Shown one piece after another: positions 25,901-38,865 of a DNA stretch of 64,000 nucleotides. The DNA is from Euonymus europaeus. Lineage: Eukaryota > Streptophyta > Magnoliopsida > Celastrales > Celastraceae. The stretch's first letter is position 1, and the number at the start of each line of letters is the position of its first letter. The notes beneath the pieces were generated by a model that had not been told where the DNA came from, did not search any database, and saw nothing but the letters and a program-made list of their open reading frames with translations. The DNA lies in the NCBI GenBank assembly GCA_963580455.1, contig OY756958.1:21402501-21466500 (forward strand), written 5' to 3'. The position numbers were made by a program, and so were the translations under genes.

Positions 25901-28900
25901 ATGTTTATCGTGTAAAACAAAATTTTGTATTTATTGGGATTAGCCATTTGGTATTAAAGTTGCTATGGGAATTGTCATTTCTTAAAGTCAAAGATTATTT
26001 TTGTTTTAATTTTTTAATTTATTTAATTGTGATTGGAGATTCATTAAAAATCTTTCCGATAAATAACTTTTATTTCTTTGAAACCAAAATTTTCCCGCCT
26101 TATTGCAAAATGAATAAAAAAAATATAATTGATTAGTGGTGACCCGAACAATTTTTCAAACCGTACCGCGTTCCCAACTAGTGTACCAATTAAGTATACC
26201 CCCCAACGTACCAAAATTAATCAAGTACCGTACTCCGTTCCCGTACCCGTACCATGACCTGGAGCGTACCACGTTCCTGGTAACATTGCCTCCCCCTATA
26301 AGTAACACCTTAGCTGCCACATCTTCCGATGTGGGACAATCCTATCAGTAAACAACATCTATGCACAAGGCTATCGCAATAGCCGGGTCACAGACTTTTC
26401 TCTCACATAAAATGTGGAGTGGCTATTTTAGGAATTGAATATATGACCTTAAGTCGCACCCTAGCAACTCACCACTGGGCCACATGTTCGACAGTAATTA
26501 ATCTATGAAAAATTCTCAAAAAAACTTTAAATGAAATTACTTAAGTTTTATCTTAAGTTTAACCTAATATGTAATTCATTTTAAAAACCTTCCTCGTACA
26601 AATTTCAACCAATTATTTGAAATTACTCAAAATGTATTGTTAGCTTTATTAGTTACTATATCAATTTGACATTACCCATAATAAATTCGAATTTATAAAC
26701 TATCTCCATATTCAAACCCTAGAAACAACCTCTCCGCATATTATGTTGGGAAGGTTGTGTACATCTTGCTTGCCGCCAACCTTGCCCACTACGGGAGCGG
26801 GGAGCCTTGTGCATGCGAATTGTTTACCTGTTTATATATCGTTTTTCAAATGTGGTATGAAATTATCAACTAACTATAAAATCTATAGAAATTAACAGCT
26901 TAAATAACCGTGTTTTAAACTATAACTCGAATCATTGTTTTGAGATCAACAAACCAAAATGGCCAACTTTAATTAGACTGACTACACGTGGTTTAATATA
27001 GGAAATATGATTAGAATACAACCACGGGGTTCAAACCATCACTGCGATATGTAAATGCGCTCCATTAATCCAATCTTAGGCGTTTTACATTATGGGTTTC
27101 AAAACACGTTCTCTATTATTCAAGATCATCCATAAATAGAAGAAGAAAGAAAATAATGACAATTTAAAAAAAGCCTTTTTTTGTTTATCCAACCATTAAT
27201 TCCATAGCAAAGAGCACAAGAGCCTAGAAGATTTCTGTATCGGAAACAAAAATTAGGTGAAGACAATCTAAAAATGATAATACCATCCTAACAAAGAGAA
27301 ACAACTACCTTAACAATCAACCATCAATATTCAAGCCGTCATTGCCATATTAACTTACTTTTACACAAGAATGAAATGGCATTTCATAAAAGTCATAGCA
27401 ATGGTCAAGAAGTGAAAATAAAAAATAGAGAGTAAGCCTACCTTTTTACACTCAAGGAACAACGCAAGAACTGAAAGGCCCTGTTCATCCAACGATTCTT
27501 TAATTGATTGAAGTTGTTCCGCAAGGCTGCAACAACAAACAATCATGAATCAACTTACAAACCAAATCCTAAATCAGTCCACTCACTGAACCCTGAAGAC
27601 AACAACACACTCAAAGTTGAATTCTTCATCTAAAGTCAAAGATCTAGAGACTAAAAATTAAAGAAGCAAAGTAGGTCAAATTGTCTGAATTCAAAAAATT
27701 TATTCCGGGTAGCAAAAATGTGTCAACAAGGGAAGTTACAGTAGGAAAAAAGGTACAGAAAAGGAGGAACTTTTTCACCGCAGGTAAATTTCAGTAACAT
27801 GAAGTCACTCTCAGAACATTCCATTTTACAGGGTGTTCTCAACATATGTTGCAAGAGTTACTAATCATACAGTAGAATTACATCGTTGAAGCAATGAAGT
27901 CAAGAATGTGCAAGAAAAGGAAAAGTAAACCTTAAGAGTGCATCCAAATATCAGATACTCCTAAAGCTGTAAAATAAGGACAGGCTAATCTTAATTCAGT
28001 TGAGAAGACAAATGACACTGTTCATCAACTTCTTCCGCTCGAACCTTTCTTTTTTCCCTTTTTTCCAATCTTTACAAGACTCAAAGTATGTTGTTTCAAT
28101 TAGAAAATATGGTGTCAGTGAAATATCATGGGCATCACTTAACTACTAATTTAAGGTTGATAACAATTTGAAACCTAAAACAGCATTCTACTTCTCTCCC
28201 ATTTTTTTGTCAACCGTCGTAGATACTCTGCAGAGCTAAAATCTTTAGCCCATTACTGATTGGTTGCCCCATGTAAATTAGACATCAGAATTTTCTTTTG
28301 CACAAGATTACCTCCAGGACTCTGACACAGAGCAGAGAAAGAATACAGAATTGATCGTATAGCAGGACAAGAAGAAAAGGATCAATAAACAGCAAAAATT
28401 CAATCACAAAGTGAAAAAAACATAACTCCAAAGACTGTTACTGCAAAAAACAACGGGGTATAAAACCAAAACTCAAACCCAGGAACATTAGTTTGATTAT
28501 CATTAGTTTCACAGCATTGAAAACAGACTTTCTAACAGGAAAAATTGCCCTATCATTCCCAAACTCTATCTGCTATGCAAAAAAGAGAGGAGTATGTCTT
28601 GTCTTTGTTATTATAAAAAATAAAATTAAAAAGTATAAAGAACTTTTGCCAGTTAAACTTAAGAAAGATGAGAAAGAGGGAAATGAAATTGCATGATTTA
28701 AAAGGGACATCAGAAGTTAAAAAAGATTATGAGAAAAACATATTTCCTTTATAAATCAGACTGTGGTTAATTGATAATAAATCAGTTTACTTCAACACTG
28801 CTCCCACTTCATAATATGTTCCACAATAGAACTCAGCCACTAATATTACAAATAAATTGAGGAAAATTTAAACAAATGAAATGACTCATAAGAATGACAA

Positions 28901-31900
28901 CTACTGGACCAGTATAAAAATTAAAATGTTATGATATGTTTTTTTGTGCAATAACCTTCCTGCATTGAAGAAATCTTTGAGCTCATGATGGAATATCTTG
29001 AATTGTTCAACAAATGCTTCGCTGAATTCTCCAGGGGTTTTCGTAATCCGTGCAAGCATTGCTTCTGTGGCTACTAAGTCTTCTGGGCCAGCATTACGAT
29101 GAAGCTTGTTTTGTATTGTATGCTTGATTTCTTGCTGGATTGGAAAATGAAAGGTATTATGAAACTTGTTTTTGCTTACATATAGTAAAAGCAACCCCCA
29201 AAGTTCCCAGCAAATATAACCTTGAGGTCATGAGGTACATCATTCCGATGTGCAATATCTCTAATTCGAGTTAAAGGAACAGATGCTGTAAATTCTGCTT
29301 TAAAGGATGGCAAACATGGATGGATCTTGCGAATAACAAGTATTTCCTAAACATCAAATCAAAAAGGGAAAAAGTTAACAAGAGAAGCAATAGTTAGATG
29401 ACTCGTAGGACATAAATTATAAAAACATGGAAGACAAAATTGCAGACAATAGTTAAGCATACAATTAGAACACTGGGTATGTATACTTCTTCTACTGTTC
29501 TGCTTCAGCATGTGACACCAGTTTACGATAACTGTGTTTTTTGCCAGATAAGAATTTTTTTTTTTTAATTATTAGCGTGAGAGGAATTGAACCTAGGACC
29601 TTACCCTGGTTCAACTCCTAGTAGGCTATAGCTAGGCCAAGGTTTTTTATTACTTAATACACAAAAAATCATAAAAGAGTAGTTTAATAGACAACTATTT
29701 GACACTCTTGACAATTTTATACTTCATCAACTGTTCAATGCAGGGAAATTTAGTTTCCGTCGGTTTTATTTTCTGTGCTCAAATCTTTCCTATAACAGGC
29801 TTAATTTAGTATAAAAATTATTTTTAAAAGAAATAAGAAAACAAAATTAAAAAATCAGTGCCGCTATTATTAGGTCTTGATTTGGTTAAAGCAGCATACA
29901 AAATAATATAATTTCTGGAATTAAAGGCACCTCCATCAATCAAGAATGGAACTCATTAATCTCTATGCAAATTGAGGTATCAGCAACATCGCATATAAGT
30001 TTAGACCAAAAATCAACTTGCCAACAGCAAAACTAAGTTTTCTAAGACTGAAAGTATATTGGACTCAACCTTTGTGCCGTAAAGAGATAATTACAATACT
30101 ATGACTCATCAGGGTGACCAAGAAAGGCAAAAAAATGAATCTTAATACACCTACGAATTTCTTTTACAGAAGGTGAAATAACAATCTTCAAAAGGAATAT
30201 ATGCAATTTCAACTAGTACGGCTGTTAATAAAAGCCATAGAGAGCTAAAAATTTAACTGCTAGTAAACAGTCAAAATATCAAAGGTGACCTGAGGTGAAA
30301 AAAAATAAATAGAAAAGAAGATATTCTAACCTGATGTGAAGTATCTTTACTCGAGGAAATTCTTTCCAGTTCACAGAATATAAGCCGGGAAATCTCAGCA
30401 TGCCTATTTGGTCTGTGATGACCTCCATCTTCAAAGCAAGGAATTTGCCCTGTGTTTATCCACTGCATATGAAGAAGGAGAGTAAACACAGGAATGGACA
30501 AATAAAGCGCAAAAGAAGTAAACTAACAATATAGAAAGAAAAGAAGAAAAAAACCGTCAAATAGATAGCAGAATATATGAGAGCCTCCAAACGATCCTCA
30601 CTTTGCAAACTTTTAACCAATAGGTCACGAACAACTTCAAGCTATCAAAAAAGTCATGAGAAATAGAAAAATGTCAACATTCCAATAAAAAAATTGAATG
30701 AAATGAAAGATTTTAAAATATTTGTTCGCTTGTTAGACTGCAACATACATGAACAACATGTCAATGAGAGAGACAGAGAGAGACAGAGAGGGGGTCATAT
30801 AAATCACAATAACAAAATATCTTGCTCCTTTCTTCACTCTAGAAAAATAGCTTTTGGTCATTGGTCTATGAAGATCATCAAACTGAAAACTTATGATAGT
30901 GGTTTAAACAATAGAGACACGGCATTTCCATGACTCGTGTTACAGTTAACTAGGCAAAAAAGTAGCATGCATGGGGATAAAGATACAACATATACCATCC
31001 TTAGTTCTTGCTCCCAAAATGGGAAAATTCAAAACTATGTAGACTCATTAATTAGCTCCTTCAACGTCCTGAAAATACAATGCAGTCAAGCAGGTGTACG
31101 AGCAGCATATTCTATGAAGTGTGCAATTGAAGGAAATGTATGGTTTTCACAGCTTTCCTATGTAATCTTCCTCCTTGTGCTCAAGTTATCCGAAATTTTA
31201 CACCAAGAACTATAATACTATATTGCATGTTTTTACTAAAACCTACCACTTCATTTATGTTCTCTCAGTTGCATACCCATTATCATCATCATGCAGCCTT
31301 TATCCAAACAATTCAAGGTATACAATCTGAATCAACAAGAGAAAATAATTGGAATCCACCAACTCAAAAAGGTGGGAAGTGAATACAAAAGATTTTCTAC
31401 AGTCAGCACATCATGGGCATTTCATAGGATATATCTTTGTTTAAAAGTGGCTTAACGCACACCACCAAGCAAAACGGCTACTTGTTTGCCTTTGATTCTT
31501 TTTTTCAATTGCTGTCATCATCTTCCTTGCTTTTGTCAGTGTTTTGTACAGTTGAACTAATGAAAGCATGGAAGAAGGGGGGAAACAGACAATGGCAACC
31601 CTCAAGAGGCCGTAACAAATACTGTCGAGAACAGTTACTCCTTAAGAGGACTGATATAGCAGTTGCAAGTCCAAAGTCAATGAGGTTCAGGCTTCAGCCA
31701 CCAATCTGATTTGAATTCGGAGGATCTAGTATAAGAAATTAATGTCCATGAATGACCTTCATCTCTATAGACTCAGATCCAGGACCTGCCGCCAGACCAA
31801 ACCATACAGCGCCACTCAGATCCAGGACCTGCCGCCAGACCAAACCATACAGCGCCAACAAGTAGGGTAGAGCTAGATTTTAAAATATATTTCTTCAAAA

Positions 31901-33719
31901 AAAATTAAATGCTTTTTTGCCTCAGTCAAAATATGTTCGTGAACATTTCACCAAAGCCACTATAAACACTTCGTCATTTTAGGTCATAATGAGGACATAT
32001 ACTAAGTATCTTCTTCTAATGTTTCTCATCAGAAATTCATGAATATCAAGAAAAACATAGTCACCTTTTAGCCTTATTCTGCTTGTTCCTCGTGCCTTTT
32101 CTTTGCCTAATTTTTCTAGACTTACAGACATCAATTTCCATATTTGGTTTTCCTTTTCATCTCTTCCTTTCTGCAGCATCTACATAATGTGGATAAAAGC
32201 TCGTAGTCCTAGTCTAAGTCTTTGCTTTTTTTATTATTGTTTTTATCTCAAGATCTACTCCTCAAGCACTCAATATGAGAAAAAATAATCTAAGAGGACT
32301 TCAAGTGTGCTAATGTCTGTAACCATGCTACAAATGTCAGCAAGAAAATGCAGAAAACTAACACAGAAAAAGCTTGTGCGTATTACTGGACGTTGTAAAG
32401 GCAGATGAAGTAGCAAAAGGCTTAAGAGTTAATACAGAAGAGCTACTCCTCATTCCTCAATTTAACAAGCACCTGACACCTCTATTATTTAAGGAAAAAA
32501 ATTCAGGTCCATGATTATGGAAAGTAAGAACTAAGAAAGATGGTAATCAGCAGTAGTACCTTTCTCCTCCAATTTCTAGCATTCTTATCGCCTTCAACTA
32601 ACTGTAGAGCCAGCCCCTCAAGACACGATGTGTTCCATTTTCTTTCAGTTTCTCTATTTCGATGCTCATTTGATCGCATGAATGAAATACCCTTCCCTTG
32701 CCATTGCCCAACAAAAGGACTTGTCTCCATCTCTTTGAGGGAAGAAGAACCCGAAAATTGCGGCCCATCATCACCCACATGCTCCCACTCTTTCTCATTC
32801 CCTTCCAAAACTGAAGGTGAACAATCCAAATCCTCTCCTGTCATGTTCCAGTGACAAACTATCCCACAATTGCCTTCACTGGGCAGTTTTAAAGTCCGAT
32901 TATCCCCATTTTCCCAAATCATACTCTTGTCCTTCCCAACAATCACAAACTTAAACTCAATAGACTCACCCCCTTTGAAGTCCAAATCACATACCCATCC
33001 ATTCTCTGTCCAAGTCAGAGGCACCTTCTTCTTCCATGAACCCAATCTTTTTGATGACCCGAAAAGTACTACACTTTCACCAAATTCAACTTGGTGAGCT
33101 AGCCGAATGCCAAGGTGCACCTTTTCTTGACCTGACATCGATTTCATTTCGTTTTTCGTATCCTTTTCTTCCTGTCTGATACAAAACCAGTGTTATCACC
33201 CTTCTTTTGAAGTCAAAATTACGGCCGCAGAGCTTATAATTGATTCATTTATCGATCCTTTTTTCCTTTAATCCTATTTGCAGTCTGAGAAATTTTAAGA
33301 TAACTTTCTTTCAAAGAGAGAAAAAAAATTGATCTTTTATCTCAAATGCAAATCAACTATACTCACAGCTATGCCAGTGAAGCTCTTCCTCTTCTTGTCT
33401 TTTTTATGGCTTCTTTTACCAGATAAAACATAATACCGTTCATTCCAATTTTTTTCTAGTATTCTTTTACCACACTATTCTCCGAAACTAAAGAGCATGT
33501 ATTCAACTGAAGTGAAAGCATACGGTACCTTGTTTCAGTAGAAGAAACACCACAGACAATTCTTCGAGCAGTTGCAGTTGATTGCTCCTTTAATCGCGGG
33601 TTGCGAGGAGGAAATGAAACTCCGGGATTCAAGACACCGAGGCTTCGCGGATGATTTCTGAGGCATTGACGGAGTAAAGCACGGTTCGAATAGCAGTGAA
33701 AGGCACGGAGAGAATCCAT
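16973..33719 (-). CDS. PWD: Phosphoglucan, water dikinase, chloroplastic (PWD/GWD3)
   Basis: Nineteen exons join in phase on the minus strand: 33719-33529, 33175-32560, 30641-30555, 30462-30331, 29346-29221, 29134-28956, 27526-27442, 24595-24446, 24356-24304, 22711-22503, 22392-22274, 21993-21923, 21755-21638, 20717-20631, 20537-20451, 20358-20282, 20120-19961, 19847-19739, 17877-16973. They give 1186 aa, against about 1196 in Arabidopsis. Residues 1-64 (Ser/Arg-rich, few acids) look like a chloroplast transit peptide. CBM20 is at about 83-177 ([28 protein letters not shown]). The phosphohistidine domain carries [13 protein letters not shown], whose His763 is the expected phosphate-carrying residue. 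The C-terminal nucleotide-binding domain starts near 887 ([19 protein letters not shown]). The enzyme phosphorylates the C3 position of glucose in starch already phosphorylated by GWD, using ATP and water, and helps night-time starch breakdown. No disabling change was seen. Introns 2, 7, 9 and 18 exceed 1.5 kb and carry transposons. Confidence 0.96.
19001..19646. mobile_element. Non-autonomous Mutator-type element in PWD intron 18
   Basis: Inverted repeats of about 90 bp start GAGATAAGTGCCAATTTGG at the left and, read on the opposite strand, GGGATAAGTGCCCATTTGG at the right. Both run on to CCCTTCTACTTTC. A perfect 9-bp target duplication, TAGTATATA, flanks the element at 18992-19000 and 19647-19655; nine bases is the Mutator length. 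The 646-bp body encodes no transposase. Inside is a direct repeat around CCTTCTTGA(A/T)CTGGCCGGCAA (near 19250 and 19325). The element lies clear of the exon edges, so it should be spliced out. Confidence 0.9.
21235..21320 (+). mobile_element. SINE 3' fragment in PWD intron 13
   Basis: GGGTAAGATCCGCATACATC followed by CCTGACCTCGCCCACTATAG and GCATGGGAG matches the 3' body shape of the plant Au-type SINE (GGGTAAGG..GCGTACA..). The tRNA-like head is missing. Confidence 0.55.
22964..23282 (+). mobile_element. Two tandem tRNA-derived SINE copies in PWD intron 9
   Basis: The head TATAGCCCAGTGGTAGAGTT occurs at 23010 and again near 23192. Each is followed by CCTAGAGGTCAC(A/T)TGCTCAA. These look like pol III A-box (TAGCCCAGTGG) and decayed B-box (GGTCACATGCTCAATTCC) regions. 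The first copy continues with an Au-type body (GTAAGAACTGTGTACATC). The copies are about 185 bp apart, so this is either a local duplication or one insertion beside another. Confidence 0.65.
23699..23721. repeat. 23-nt poly-C tract in PWD intron 9
   Basis: An unbroken C run lies within a longer C-rich stretch (23670-23730, with CCCCC, CCCC and CCCGCC blocks). The PWD pre-mRNA, read from the minus strand, would carry it as poly-G. Length may be uncertain because such runs are hard to sequence. Confidence 0.85.
25263..25528. mobile_element. 266-bp terminal-inverted-repeat element in PWD intron 7
   Basis: The left end GTACCCAGGGTTTTCTAG and right end CTAGAAAACCTTGGGTAC are inverted copies over 18 bp with one mismatch. 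The inside is GC-richer than the intron around it. No longer target duplication could be set, and the GC-rich block continues to 25544 and 26297-26345, so this may be part of a larger repeat. Confidence 0.6.
25553..26288. mobile_element. Non-autonomous hAT-like element in PWD intron 7
   Basis: The left end is CATAGTTACCAGGAACG. The right end read on the opposite strand is CAATGTTACCAGGAACG. Identical 8-bp copies of CCTCCCCC flank the element at 25545-25552 and 26289-26296, and eight bases is the hAT target length. The 736-bp body has no transposase. It holds about five ~50-bp direct repeats (25677-25912) built on AAAACTTT(G/A)CAATGGAAA and AATGTTTATCAGGAGTAG. The element sits inside an older GC-rich repeat, so it is the younger insertion. 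Confidence 0.85.
26355..26490 (-). mobile_element. tRNA-derived SINE fragment, minus strand, PWD intron 7
   Basis: On the minus strand GTGGCCCAGTGGTGAGTT (an A-box-like head) is followed by GGTCATATATTCAATTCC, a decayed B-box. No tail was defined. Confidence 0.55.
26705..26835 (+). mobile_element. Au-type SINE fragment in PWD intron 7
   Basis: The order TTCAAACCCTAGAAACAACC, CTCTCCGCATATTATG, GGAAGGTTGTGTACATC, CTTGCCCACTACGGGAGC and GCCTTGTGCATG follows the Au SINE body from the B-box to the 3' end. The A-box head is missing or decayed. Confidence 0.65.
29565..29645 (-). mobile_element. Short SINE with poly-A tail in PWD intron 4
   Basis: On the minus strand TTGGCCTAGCTATAGCCTAC leads to GGTCCTAGGTTCAATTCC, whose GGTTCAATTCC is one base from the pol III B-box consensus. 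The body then ends in an A-rich tail (seen as the T run at 29565-29576). No cloverleaf was recognised, so this is a SINE rather than a working tRNA. Confidence 0.55.
31771..31856. repeat. Perfect 43-bp tandem duplication in PWD intron 2
   Basis: Units 31771-31813 and 31814-31856 are identical, each starting ACTCAGATCCAGGACCTGCC and ending ATACAGCGCC. Identity implies a recent event or an assembly artefact. Confidence 0.95.
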
Positions 33720-33850
33720 TCGAATGCTTCAAAGAAAGCAAGGAAGATGTGCTTGCGTGGCTCGCCCGATGTGCTAAAGCTTCCTTGGGAATGGAAGTCA
33801 CTACTTTCACTGGTCGGTAGACTTTGCACAAATTCCAGAAACCGATCTGA

Positions 33851-33859
33851 AGATATTTT
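33851..33859 (-). promoter_or_regulatory. Evening-element match upstream of PWD
   Basis: On the PWD strand AAAATATCT is an exact match to the evening element bound by CCA1/LHY-class clock factors. It starts 132 bp before the ATG. In Arabidopsis, genes for starch breakdown, including the dikinases, show daily rhythm, so the site is plausible. A single 9-mer in AT-rich DNA can also occur by chance. Confidence 0.5.
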
Positions 33860-34554
33860 GCTCGAGTATTATTTTTCAAAAGACAATGATAAAAAAAATC
33901 ATTGTCCTTGTCTTATTCTAATTTATTTACAATCATAGCATTGAAATTTTTTGAAAATGGCCCAAAACATAAAATTTCCGCAATGGATCTTCATCGTCTG
34001 GCGACCATTTGCGATCGAGTTGGTGTCAAAAGTTTTGCAAGGTGACAAGCGACAAAATCCGACCAATCTCATCTCGTTTAGTCAACTGTAGCTGCTGAAA
34101 TCTGGCTTTAAAATTTTCGACCACCATGGAAAAAAGACCCGATCCGACCACCACGCCCAACGCCGGTGACATCCACCACCTCCATTGGACTCGCCGTACT
34201 AAGGAGCATCTAACCCACTTTTTTCCCGGTCGAATCAGCCATCGGAAGGCTGTGACCTGACGTTGACCCGATTTCGACCCATTATTGACCCGATTTTGGC
34301 TGAATTTGAGTTTAATTTGAATGAATTTCAATTTCATGTTTTTGGAAACAAATAACACAAACCAAATGAAATTTTTACTAGTTTTATTCCTAAAAATTGT
34401 TTCTAAAAATTATACTCAAAACCATTTTTAAAAGCAAAAAAAGAAAACAATTTTCAAATACACTCTGGTATTATTATACATATGGTAAGATCAATCTATA
34501 AAGATATTTTATATAGAAATAATTTTTGCAAATTAATAAAAAAAATTGATCCCA
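33860..34554. other. Intergenic DNA upstream of PWD
   Basis: No supported gene. 34030-34310 is GC-richer, with several ACCCGATTT and CGACC pieces, and may be repeat-derived. The rest is AT-rich. Confidence 0.5.
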
Positions 34555-36333
34555 ATTTGGATCAATTATAAATAAGGATAATAGTGGTGCTAATCATTTC
34601 AAGATAAAACATCTCAAATTCTTCAAAAATTTATTTGTCAGCATATACACCACAAAATTTGAAATCAAATTCATGGTTTAAAATTTAAATTCATGGACTA
34701 TCTCTGTTATGACACTTTTGAGATATTTTTTATTGGTATATTTAACATTTTTGTAAAAATATACTTCACATTGTGATAAGTTATAAATTCTTTAAGTCTC
34801 GTATTAAAGGAATTTCTCTCCACAAAGTAATAATTATTCATATATAACAAAAAAAATATGTGTTATATTATATTAAAGGTTTAAGATGAAATAAAAATAT
34901 TTTTCTAAAATTGTCTCGTAGAATAATTTATGTTTTAGAGTTGTTACAACATTTTTTAATTTGCGGATATGTAATAATTTGTCAGCTTGAATACTTTTCT
35001 TGTTGAAAATTAAATATTTCTAGCTTATCAAGCATACTAAAAGCCTTTTGAGTTTTGACATGATTTTTTTTTGTATTTTCATACTATCATCCTTATTAAT
35101 TTTCTTCTTCCTCTTATTTTCTAATTGCAGCAATAATTACTTCTTCAGTTAAAACATACACGACTTAAAATATTGATATAATGCATATGTTATTTCTCTA
35201 TCACTTACTTGGTATAAAATAGTGATCATTATGATCCGTTTGGGTCTGGGTATGTACCATAGAGTATAAGCTATCGTAAAGCGTAAAAGTTGGGAGTGTC
35301 TAAGAGTATGAGTGACAGAATATACGCTTCGATCAAACAGAGGCTTAGTGAAAACGATAAGTCAGTGCAAACGATAATTTGTATAATATCATCTTTATTA
35401 AAAGTTATAACTTTCTCATGGTAATAAAATTAGTTTGATCTCACCATTCTATAATTATAGAGAGATTTTATTTATACTCGAGCTTTTATGTCTACCGTAT
35501 ATGTTATTAAAATGTTTCCCCTATCAGTAAATACAGGGTATCTTTTCCGCTACACCAATAATCCAATTGTATTGGTTTAGTTTCCACATTTCCTTGTTTT
35601 TTTTTACAATGTGAATCACATTTGGAATATTTTAATTCCTCCAAGGAGGATAAAAATGTGTTACACATATTTGTTTGTTCAATTACAATGAAAAAGATGC
35701 ATCATCCTTAACCCCAAAACTACCTACCATGGAGAGGATGATTAAGCCAACATAAATAAGAAAAAAAGCATCTTACGAAGAAATAAGCTACCCAATTAAA
35801 GGCTGATTATTCTCTACGAACTTTGTATCTTTATTTCTTTTTCTCTTTCCCTTTTTTTTAGTCTCTCTACAAACTTTGTAGCTAACCAACATAGCATTCA
35901 ATCATCAAAGTAAAGAATCAGTGCCGTAGCGCATGATGCCCCTCTACTTGGTGCTAGATCTAGCAATGACAAGTCGTTGACAGGGAGTTCTTCCCAATCA
36001 ACCGTGGAACACCTAAACAACTCAAATAAAGGTTTGTATGGAAAAAAAATTATATGCATTCGGTAAAAGGACAACTAAGAAGAGGAAATTGAGTAATTTT
36101 TATTGCACAAGCGCGGAGTACACGAGTGAAATCAGGACAAGCGACAATGGAATGCATTGTACTAAAGAACATGAAATGATTTTACAACTTATTTATTCTC
36201 ACACGCAAAGGAACCTGATATATGTACTAATGTACATATATACATAATACTAGAGAACTCTCAAGACACAAACATCCGCAATGGAACAGTAACGGTGGTA
36301 CAGTACGCAAGCCATGGCCAAACGCATGCGCAT
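34555..36333. repeat. 3' flank of AKR1, paralogous to the AKR4 3' flank
   Basis: The stretch runs parallel to 56035-57290 and 58315-58798. Shared landmarks include AATTTGCGGATATGTAATAA, TTCTAGCTTATCAAGCATAC and GGCTGATTATTCTCTAC. The part nearest the gene (about 36030-36333) is also shared with the AKR2 and AKR3 flanks and likely includes the 3' UTR. It was copied together with the gene. Confidence 0.8.
35233..35344 (+). mobile_element. ~110-bp MITE, copy A
   Basis: Ends are GATCCGTTTGGGTC and GATCAAACAGAGG, imperfect inverted repeats. The middle has AGAGTATAAGCT, CGTAAAGCGTAAAAG and GAGTGTCTAAGAGTATG, shared with copies at 57099 and 61069. The matching place in the AKR4 flank (near 56690) lacks it. 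Confidence 0.75.
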
Positions 36334-38374
<2,041 letters not shown>

Positions 38375-38461
38375 CTTCTTCTTCTTCTTCGATCAGAGAG
38401 CTTCAATGCAGAATGCCGAGAATGGAGTGTGCGTTATGAAGTTCAACAGGGATGGCATTGA

Positions 38462-38507
38462 CTTTATACTCTGGGTTTTTGGCTAGATGGCGTAATGGCA
38501 GACGTCA
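38462..38507 (-). promoter_or_regulatory. AKR1 core promoter: TATA box and TGACGTC motif
   Basis: On the gene strand TATAAAG (38468-38462) lies 88 bp before the ATG. TGACGTC (38507-38501) lies about 33 bp further upstream. TGACG is the core bound by TGA-type bZIP factors in as-1-like elements, which respond to auxin, salicylate and xenobiotics. The same pair precedes all four copies. A GAA repeat of five units lies right before the ATG. Confidence 0.6.
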
Positions 38508-38516
38508 TGGTTTGTA

Positions 38517-38665
38517 AGTGGACTTTTGAATTTATTTTTACGAGGTATTCGCAGGCTTGACTGGGTTTTTGGTTAGATAGATGGCGTAACCGCGTAGGCA
38601 GAAGTTGTGGACTTTGAATTTATTTTCTTGAAGTCTTGGCAGGCTTGACATGGGTTTTTGGTCCA
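38517..38665. repeat. Promoter minisatellite of AKR1, two units
   Basis: Units start GTGGACTTT(T)GAATTTATTT and end GCAGGCTTGAC(A)TGGGTTTTTGG, at about 38518 and 38607. The same unit occurs twice upstream of AKR2, three times upstream of AKR3 and once upstream of AKR4. Confidence 0.75.
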
Positions 38666-38865
38666 AGGTTGATAGGGACTTCCTCAATTTAATTTTAGGA
38701 ATAAGTATTAAAAAAGTCTTTATATTTTGAAAAAAAAAAAGATTGTTGATTTAAATCTTGTTTGATATTTATATAATGAAACGAGGAGCATGCGCCGCGC
38801 CTTTGCAGGTTATAGAAGAAAAAATAGATTATCCGACAGTGTACCTTGTTTTATGTCTTCGATAA

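Noticed and set aside
29565..29645. Possible tRNA gene
   Set aside because: Only A- and B-box-like words and a poly-A tail are seen; no cloverleaf, so a SINE is the better call.
31437..31709. 90-codon open frame in PWD intron 2
   Set aside because: No domain and no splice or promoter context; intron DNA.
32540..33097. Plus-strand open frames opposite PWD exon 2
   Set aside because: Antisense shadows of the CBM20-coding exon; no domain of their own.
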